In this document: piece after piece, positions 16,059-16,481 of the stretch
How the letters are laid out: each line of letters opens with the position of its first letter
Position numbering within the stretch: the stretch's first letter is position 1
Source of the DNA: Tannerella sp.
GTDB taxonomy: Bacteria > Bacteroidota > Bacteroidia > Bacteroidales > Tannerellaceae
Assembly (NCBI GenBank): GCA_031259505.1
Contig: JAIRLL010000366.1
Coordinates: 1-16,481 of the forward strand
Reading direction: 5' to 3'
Length of the DNA stretch: 16,481 nucleotides
Program-made: the position numbers and the translations under genes
Notes under the pieces: model-generated
The model's input: only the letters and a program-made list of their open reading frames with translations
Database searches by the model: none
Told to the model about the DNA's origin: nothing

Positions 16059-16121
16059 TTCATGTTATTAGTATTAATTTTCATGCTTTTTACATGGACA
16101 TTCATGTTTTTTACATGCACG
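16059..16121. repeat. Three 21-bp tandem units
   Basis: Units at 16059-16079, 16080-16100 and 16101-16121 all begin TTCATG. The last two agree closely (TTCATGYTTTTTACATGSAC); the first is diverged. The block is flanked by an imperfect inverted repeat CGACGTTCATG (16054-16064)/CATGCACGTCG (16114-16124). Confidence 0.7.
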
Positions 16122-16161
16122 TCGACGTTTTTATACTGTATCCGGCATAATTTTGTGAAAT

Positions 16162-16173
16162 CAGTCCGGACTG
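16162..16173. repeat. 12-bp perfect palindrome
   Basis: CAGTCCGGACTG reads the same on both strands. It lies between the tandem units and the larger palindrome. Confidence 0.6.
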
Positions 16174-16194
16174 CTTCAGGCTACCCCTTCGCCG

Positions 16195-16218
16195 GTGACG
16201 CGGCGCGCGCCGCGTCAC
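16195..16218. repeat. 24-bp perfect GC-rich palindrome
   Basis: GTGACGCGGCGC (16195-16206) is followed directly by its reverse complement (16207-16218). Flanking bases extend the stem with small bulges: CTTC and GCC before it pair with GGC and GAAG after it. 20 of 24 bases are G or C, in contrast with the AT-rich surroundings. No T-run on either side. Confidence 0.8.
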
Positions 16219-16248
16219 GGCGGGAAGCGGGTTTTCGGTTGATTTCCT

Positions 16249-16457
16249 GGGGCTGTCTCAAAAGCCAAGAATCGCAACGCATGACATTATGAAAGTCCTG
16301 AAAGGACGTAATTTTCATAACCGCAGGTCGCTGACCTGCGGTTATGAAAATATTGCCTTTGACTACCGTCGAACTTCGTTTCAGGCAAGGCAGGGCATAC
16401 CGATTGTGTCATTCCGCTTTTAGTGTTGACGCGATTCCAGGCTTTTGAGACAGCCCC
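16249..16457. mobile_element. MITE-like element with 27-bp terminal inverted repeats
   Basis: The left end (16249-16275) begins GGGGCTGTCTCAAAAGCC and the right end (16431-16457) is its reverse complement with two mismatches. The 209-bp interior has no transposase and no plausible ORF, but holds a perfect 19-bp hairpin (16311-16351). The ends resemble those of insertion sequences common in Bacteroidales, so it probably moves with a full-length IS elsewhere; the IS family is not assigned. No clear target-site duplication is seen in the flanks (TTTCCT left, GGGTTT right). Confidence 0.75.
16298..16341 (-). repeat. Hairpin repeat, copy B (inside the MITE)
   Basis: Reverse-strand copy of the 16007-16050 repeat. 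Here the stem is longer: 16311-16329 pairs perfectly with 16333-16351 (19 bp, 3-nt loop), so copy A seems to have lost its outer left arm. Confidence 0.8.
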
Positions 16458-16481
16458 GGGTTTCCGAACGATTTTATACTT

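Noticed and set aside
16054..16124. Short CRISPR-like array
   Set aside because: The units are directly adjacent with no spacers and are only 21 bp long.
16148..16155. TAATTTTG as a + strand promoter
   Set aside because: Matches TAnnTTTG but has no TTTG at 19-20 nt upstream and no gene downstream.
16011..16292. 93-codon open frame on the + strand
   Set aside because: Runs through the hairpin repeat, tandem units, GC palindrome and into the MITE end, so it is a by-product of repeats.

Overview
The window comes from the chromosome of a member of the Bacteroidetes, most likely the order Bacteroidales. The evidence is the repeated phylum-type promoter (TTTG, 19-20 nt, TAnnTTTG), mostly A-rich start regions without Shine-Dalgarno (SD) sequences, and phylum-typical genes: a DUF5686 outer-membrane barrel, a DUF4295 ribosome-associated protein next to rpmB-rpmG, and the block ruvX-def-TPR-thrS-infC-rpmI-rplT. 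The genus cannot be fixed from sequence alone.

Left part (1-6278): the 3' portion of a DUF5686 outer-membrane protein, rarA (AAA+ ATPase acting at stalled forks) and an exported bleomycin-hydrolase-like cysteine peptidase lie on the + strand. They converge on a eukaryote-type hexokinase on the - strand, with a strong terminator in between.

Middle (6279-7916): a divergent promoter region drives hexokinase leftward and two tRNA-Leu genes (CAG, GAG) rightward. A textbook promoter then drives rpmB-rpmG-DUF4295, closed by a terminator. The roughly 510-bp gene-free gap that follows is not empty. On the - strand it has a consensus promoter, a roughly 190-nt RNA that folds into a long rod closed by a perfect 10-bp stem, and its own terminator. 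I read this as a 6S-like RNA, probably the Bacteroidales-1 RNA, just downstream of rplT.

Right part (7917-15826), all on the - strand: thrS-infC-rpmI-rplT (threonyl-tRNA synthetase, IF-3, bL35, bL20), preceded by ruvX-def-TPR, in which def and the TPR gene overlap by ATGA, and by an undecaprenyl-phosphate hexose-1-phosphate transferase that starts surface-glycan synthesis. infC appears to start at AUU behind a perfect SD, which is unusual in this phylum. The rpmI-rplT spacer can fold into a pseudoknot and is a candidate L20 autoregulatory site.

Tail (15827-16481): about 650 bp without a credible gene but dense in repeats. It holds a hairpin repeat present twice in opposite orientation with a compensatory base-pair change, three 21-bp tandem units, a 24-bp GC-rich perfect palindrome, and a 209-bp MITE-like element with 27-bp terminal inverted repeats that contains the second hairpin copy.

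I saw no CRISPR array, transposase, integrase, toxin-antitoxin pair or recognisable defence gene. The interest lies in regulatory RNA, translation-start features and the repeat tail rather than in a new protein system.
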